64,000 bases of DNA from JAAYRQ01 sp035647235. Lineage in GTDB: Bacteria; Bacillota; Syntrophomonadia; Syntrophomonadales; Syntrophomonadaceae. Where the stretch lies: the NCBI GenBank assembly GCA_964514235.1, contig CAZEPV010000002.1, positions 129,356 to 193,355 of the forward strand. Direction: 5' to 3'. Shown in pieces: positions 62,024 through 64,000 of the stretch. A model generated the notes under the pieces. It ran no database searches. It had not been told where the DNA came from and was given only the letters and a program-made list of their open reading frames with translations. The position numbers and the translations under genes were made by a program. Numbering within the stretch: position 1 is the first letter of the stretch; each line of letters starts with the position of its first letter.

Positions 62024-64000
62024 TTGAGAAAAAACAGAATTACCGCGATAATGGTAATGCTCATGTTTACCTTATCATTTGTAGTGCCTGCTGCTTACGC
62101 TAGCAGTGTGAATGATATTAGTGGACATTGGGCAGAAGCATATATCGCTGAAATGGTAGGAGAAGGAATCATAAGCGGTTATCCAGATGGTTCGTTTAAG
62201 CCAGAAGGGAAAATAACTAGAGCCGAATTTGCGGCCTTACTAGTAAAAGGATTTTCCCTAAAGGGAGCTAGTGGCAAGGTATTCAACGATACCAAAGACC
62301 ACTGGGCTAAGGACTTTATAGCTATAGCCAATGCAGAAAATATAGTCAGTGGCTATAGTGATATATCATTTGGCCCAGATGATCCCATTACTAGAGAACA
62401 GATGGCCGTAATGATAGTCAAAGCCAAGGGGCTAACTGATACTAGTAATGGCAAAAGATTTGCTGATGGCAACAATATAGCTAGTTGGGCAAAAGATGCT
62501 GTTGCAATCGCTAGTGGGAATAATCTTATCAGCGGTTATCCAGATAACACCTTTAAGCCCCTAGGTAATGCAACAAGAGCGGAAGCAGCTGTAGTATTAA
62601 GTAAAAGTAAAACTATTTCTACATCTCCAGTTGTTCAACCAGAAAACCCAGATTATAGCCTAATCACTAAAGCGGGTACATACGGGCCTGAGACAGGTAG
62701 TGAAACAGTAGATGGTAATGTCACCGTAAAAGCAAAAGACACAGTCCTACAAAACCTAGTAATAAAAGGTGACCTCATAATTGCCAAAGAAGTAGGCGAT
62801 GGTGATGTTACCCTTAACAACATCAAAGTAGAAGGCAAAACCTACATCCGCGGTGGCGGAAAAGAGAGTATCCATATTAATGGTGGACAATACAATGAAG
62901 TGATCGTTGAAAAAACTGCTAGTGGTGCAGTAAGAATAGTAGTAGTTGATAATTCAGGATTAAAAATAACTATATCCGAAAATGCCAAAGGTGAAGAAAT
63001 CATACTTAACGGTGAATTTAAAAGTGTAACCGTCAACACCGATGATGTAAAACTTACTACCCAAACAGGCAGTAAGATTGACGAACTTAAAGTCCAAAGT
63101 GGCTTAAAAGATGTCAATATCGACCTAGCCAAAGATAGTACCGTAAAAGAAATGGTGCTTAACTCAAAAGTAGATGTTAAAGGTGAAGGTACAATAACTA
63201 AAGCAAGTGGTAGTAAAGCAAATGATTCCAACTTTGCTAATGCACCAGGTAGTGTTGTTGAAACTAAATCAGGTGGTAGCAGTAGCGGTGGTTCCTCTAC
63301 AGTAGCGGTAAGTGCTATTAACGTCGAAGGATCAGGTGTATTCGGAGAAACATTAACAGCAACACCAGATCCGGTTAGAGCTACAGGAGCATACCAGTGG
63401 ATGAGAGCTGATTCCGCAGATGGCGAATATACTAACATCGCAAATGCAACAGACAGCACGTATGAAGTACAAGCAGGCGATAAGTTTATAAAAGTTAAAT
63501 TTACTGCTACAGGTAGTTACACTGGTACAAAAGAAAGTGACTTTATAATAGCGGGAGAAGCAGTAACATTAGGCATCCGTGGAAATGGACCAGCTACCGG
63601 TCATGATGGTGATGACTTTGATTATGCAACTGAGTATATAGCAGCTGGTATCACATTTGATGCTGCTACAAATACAATCACATTAGATGAAGCTACATTT
63701 GATGCTTATTTAGCAGCTAATCCTGCCAATATAGAAAAATTGCGAAATGGAGACCGCCTATATGTAGGTTTAGCTTATACACCACCAGCAGAAGCAACAC
63801 ATGTTATGATAGGCAATAATGAAGCAAGTTATAGCCTTTCAGAAAATGGTTCATTCGTACATGGTAATACCTATATAGGATACTTCTCATTTGCAGAAGT
63901 AATAACAGACGGTGAAGAAACAACTTATGTAGCAATGGATAGTAAAGAATATGCTCAAAAAACTATTAGTTGGTCTAAAAATGATGAAGATTTAGGCATA
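62024..64000 (+). CDS. SLH-domain surface-layer protein, 3'-truncated by window edge
   Basis: At least 659 residues, open to the end of the window. It starts at TTG 62024 after GGGAGGAAGGG. A signal peptide of about 26 residues ends AYA. Three SLH domains follow (about 30-80, 84-136, 143-197) with the family patterns ISGHWAEAYI, TRAEF and SGYPDGSF, which bind pyruvylated cell-wall polymer. Residues ~215-410 are a beta-rich repetitive region, then a Gly/Ser linker (SGGSSSGGSS) and an Ig-like domain (about 430-510) before further unclassified sequence. It is likely a cell-surface or S-layer protein; the missing C-terminus prevents a finer call. Confidence 0.9.
   Translation, partial: MRKNRITAIMVMLMFTLSFVVPAAYASSVNDISGHWAEAYIAEMVGEGIISGYPDGSFKPEGKITRAEFAALLVKGFSLKGASGKVFNDTKDHWAKDFIAIANAENIVSGYSDISFGPDDPITREQMAVMIVKAKGLTDTSNGKRFADGNNIASWAKDAVAIASGNNLISGYPDNTFKPLGNATRAEAAVVLSKSKTISTSPVVQPENPDYSLITKAGTYGPETGSETVDGNVTVKAKDTVLQNLVIKGDLIIAKEVGDGDVTLNNIKVEGKTYIRGGGKESIHINGGQYNEVIVEKTASGAVRIVVVDNSGLKITISENAKGEEIILNGEFKSVTVNTDDVKLTTQTGSKIDELKVQSGLKDVNIDLAKDSTVKEMVLNSKVDVKGEGTITKASGSKANDSNFANAPGSVVETKSGGSSSGGSSTVAVSAINVEGSGVFGETLTATPDPVRATGAYQWMRADSADGEYTNIANATDSTYEVQAGDKFIKVKFTATGSYTGTKESDFIIAGEAVTLGIRGNGPATGHDGDDFDYATEYIAAGITFDAATNTITLDEATFDAYLAANPANIEKLRNGDRLYVGLAYTPPAEATHVMIGNNEASYSLSENGSFVHGNTYIGYFSFAEVITDGEETTYVAMDSKEYAQKTISWSKNDEDLGI

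Noticed and set aside
62842..63459. 205-residue open frame on the minus strand
   Set aside because: It lies fully inside the SLH protein frame, has Ser/Leu/Val/Pro-biased composition typical of antisense shadows and no ribosome-binding site.
1..64000. tRNA or rRNA genes
   Set aside because: No cloverleaf arms or rRNA-like segments were recognised in the intergenic regions.

Overview
The window is AT-rich DNA from a low-GC Gram-positive bacterium (Bacillota). It is most likely an anaerobic, motile member of the Clostridia: it has a PolC polymerase, CodY, HslUV, a CheC/CheD/FliY chemotaxis branch, SLH-type surface-layer anchoring and a CoA-transferase of the butyryl/4-hydroxybutyrate family. 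No species can be named from the sequence alone. Many starts are GTG or TTG, and several were moved from the longest reading frame to an internal codon with a properly spaced Shine-Dalgarno sequence.

Region 1 (1-7079) is topA-trmFO-xerC-hslV-hslU-codY, ended by a strong terminator. Region 2 (about 7080-37240) is one very long flagellar and chemotaxis operon: flgBC-fliEFGHIJ-motE-like-fliK-flgD-(TIGR02530-type)-flgE-flbD-fliL-fliM-fliY-cheY-fliOPQR-flhBAFG-cheB-cheA-cheW-cheC-cheD-sigD, a DUF342/FapA-type protein, a small charged protein and a SwrB-like membrane protein. A candidate SigD promoter and a candidate CodY box precede flgB, and a perfect hairpin with a U-run closes the operon. Region 3 (37241-52397) is a housekeeping block: rpsB-tsf-pyrH-frr, terminator, uppS-cdsA-ytvI-dxr-rseP-ispG-proS-mgtC-like-polC, terminator. 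From topA to polC the order closely follows Bacillus subtilis, with a few inserted genes. The rimP-nusA block expected after polC is absent.

Region 4 (52398-58079) is the most unusual part. One strong SigA-type promoter precedes seven co-directional genes: an ABC importer (ATPase, lipoprotein, permease), a methyltransferase, a binding-protein-like protein with no signal peptide, a HypB/UreG-like P-loop protein with two CxxC pairs, and an ABC ATPase without a membrane partner. I do not recognise this set as a described pathway. Import of a metal, metallophore or cofactor precursor coupled to intracellular handling is the working hypothesis.

Region 5 (58096-64000) holds a divergent methyltransferase, a CoA-transferase, a membrane-anchored diguanylate cyclase, a roughly 500-bp non-coding stretch with repeats and a promoter/palindrome arrangement, a small HTH protein resembling the N-terminus of IS21-type transposases, and the 5' part of a large SLH-domain surface protein that runs off the window.

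Other points of note: PolC lacks the DEDD exonuclease normally embedded in its PHP domain; the SwrB-like gene has no conventional start codon in frame with its membrane anchor; rpsB has a structured leader; FlhF has Cys in place of Arg in its DTAGR motif.
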